Source of the DNA: Parafrigoribacterium_A sp035571875
GTDB lineage: Bacteria; Actinomycetota; Actinomycetes; Actinomycetales; Microbacteriaceae
Direction: 5' to 3'
Length of the DNA: 14,259 nucleotides
NCBI GenBank assembly: GCA_035571875.1
Contig: DATNBR010000066.1
Location: forward strand, 1 to 14,259
Translations under genes and position numbers: made by a program
Shown: positions 13,768-14,259 of the stretch, piece after piece
Layout: every line of letters begins with the position of its first letter
Position numbering within the stretch: the first letter of the stretch is position 1
The notes under the pieces: model-generated
Seen by the model: only the letters and a program-made list of their open reading frames with translations
The model's database searches: none
What the model was told of the DNA's origin: nothing

Positions 13768-14259
13768 CTAGGCTGCGTCGAGCGCGGCGATCTCCTCCGG
13801 CGTCAGCGTGACGTCAACGGCCTGCACCGAGTTGCGGATGCTCTCGGGCCGCGATGCACCCGGGATCGGGATCACGTGTGGCGACTTCGAGAGGTGCCAG
13901 GCCAGCGCAACGACCTGCGGGGTCAGGCCGCGCTCATCCGCGATCTTCTGGAACGGCGCGAAACGGCTTCCCAACTCCGCCGCGTTCGAGATGCCGCCGA
14001 GTGGGCTCCAGGGCAGGAAGGCGATGCCCATCTCGTCGGCGAGCTCGAGTTCGGGCTCGCTCGAGCGGTAGGAGGGCGAGAACTGGTTCTGCACGGAGAC
14101 GAGGCGGCCGCCGAGGACCTCCTGGGCGAGCTTCATCTGCTGTGGGTTGGCGTTCGAGATGCCGGCCATCCGGATGGTGCCGGCGTCGAGCAGGTCGCGG
14201 ATGGCGCCGACCGAGTCCTCGTACGGCACGTTCACGTCGGGACGGTGCAGCTGGTAGAG
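13768..14259 (-). CDS. Aldo/keto reductase (5' end beyond right edge)
   Basis: C-terminal 163 residues of an NADPH-dependent aldo/keto reductase; the frame is open to the window edge, so the N-terminal half is missing. The first visible residues are LYQLHRPDVNVPYEDSVGAI, in which the His of LHRPD corresponds to the catalytic-tetrad His. Then come AGISNANPQQMKLA, VQNQFSPSYRS (strand six), and LPWSPLGGI. The cofactor-binding end IPIPGASRPESIRNSVQAVD and a final LTPEEIAALDAA follow. The other tetrad residues (Asp, Tyr, Lys) lie outside the window. A GTG at 14235 could start a shorter frame, but the conserved residues upstream of it show it is internal. It is tandem with the nuclease gene but separated by 247 bp and a palindromic element, so probably transcribed separately. 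Substrate unknown. Confidence 0.92.
   Translation of the reverse strand, partial: LYQLHRPDVNVPYEDSVGAIRDLLDAGTIRMAGISNANPQQMKLAQEVLGGRLVSVQNQFSPSYRSSEPELELADEMGIAFLPWSPLGGISNAAELGSRFAPFQKIADERGLTPQVVALAWHLSKSPHVIPIPGASRPESIRNSVQAVDVTLTPEEIAALDAA

Overview
The window looks like chromosome from a high-G+C Gram-positive bacterium, most likely an actinobacterium of the Microbacteriaceae type. This is inferred from strong G+C bias at third codon positions, a lipobox solute-binding protein, a MalF/MalG importer with no linked ATPase gene in view, a separate GTG-started lipoprotein, and the very frequent hexamer GCATCC/GGATGC. No RNA gene, CRISPR array, transposase or phage gene was found.

Layout. 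Positions 1-4023 hold a CUT1-type carbohydrate importer on the minus strand: LacI regulator (2936-3940), lipoprotein binding protein (1603-2838) and two permeases (654-1568; 1-654, cut by the left edge). Three near-identical 14-bp palindromes of the form TCGAACCGRTTCGA mark the LacI circuit: one in front of the binding-protein gene and two bracketing a good sigma-70-like promoter in front of lacI. Next come a DUF4287/DUF5655 protein (4079-4639) and a 704-residue acyl-CoA oxidase/dehydrogenase (4785-6899), both minus strand.

A divergent spacer carrying a large palindromic repeat (7023-7108) leads to a plus-strand EamA/DMT permease (7138-8028). A divergent pair follows: an SDR-like protein without the usual Tyr-x-x-x-Lys pair (8156-8893, minus) and a MarR regulator (8993-9448, plus). 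Their 99-bp spacer holds three CGTTG-N7-CAACG palindromes, a likely MarR operator array. Then comes a very large secreted nuclease/5'-nucleotidase fusion (9576-13520, minus), probably for scavenging extracellular DNA and nucleotides, and the C-terminal part of an aldo/keto reductase (13768-14259, minus, cut by the right edge).

Three short palindromic elements sharing the ends CGAGTTGCCCA...TGGGCAACTCG sit just after stop codons (8066-8133, 9464-9533, 13679-13751). Two are almost identical over about 70 bp and the third keeps the ends but has a different, still self-complementary core. A second family of palindromes, built on TCGATACG and CTACTCRACCC, occurs at 4686-4732 and 7023-7108. The most distinctive material in the window is these repeat families and the two well-resolved operator systems; the protein-coding genes themselves belong to known families.
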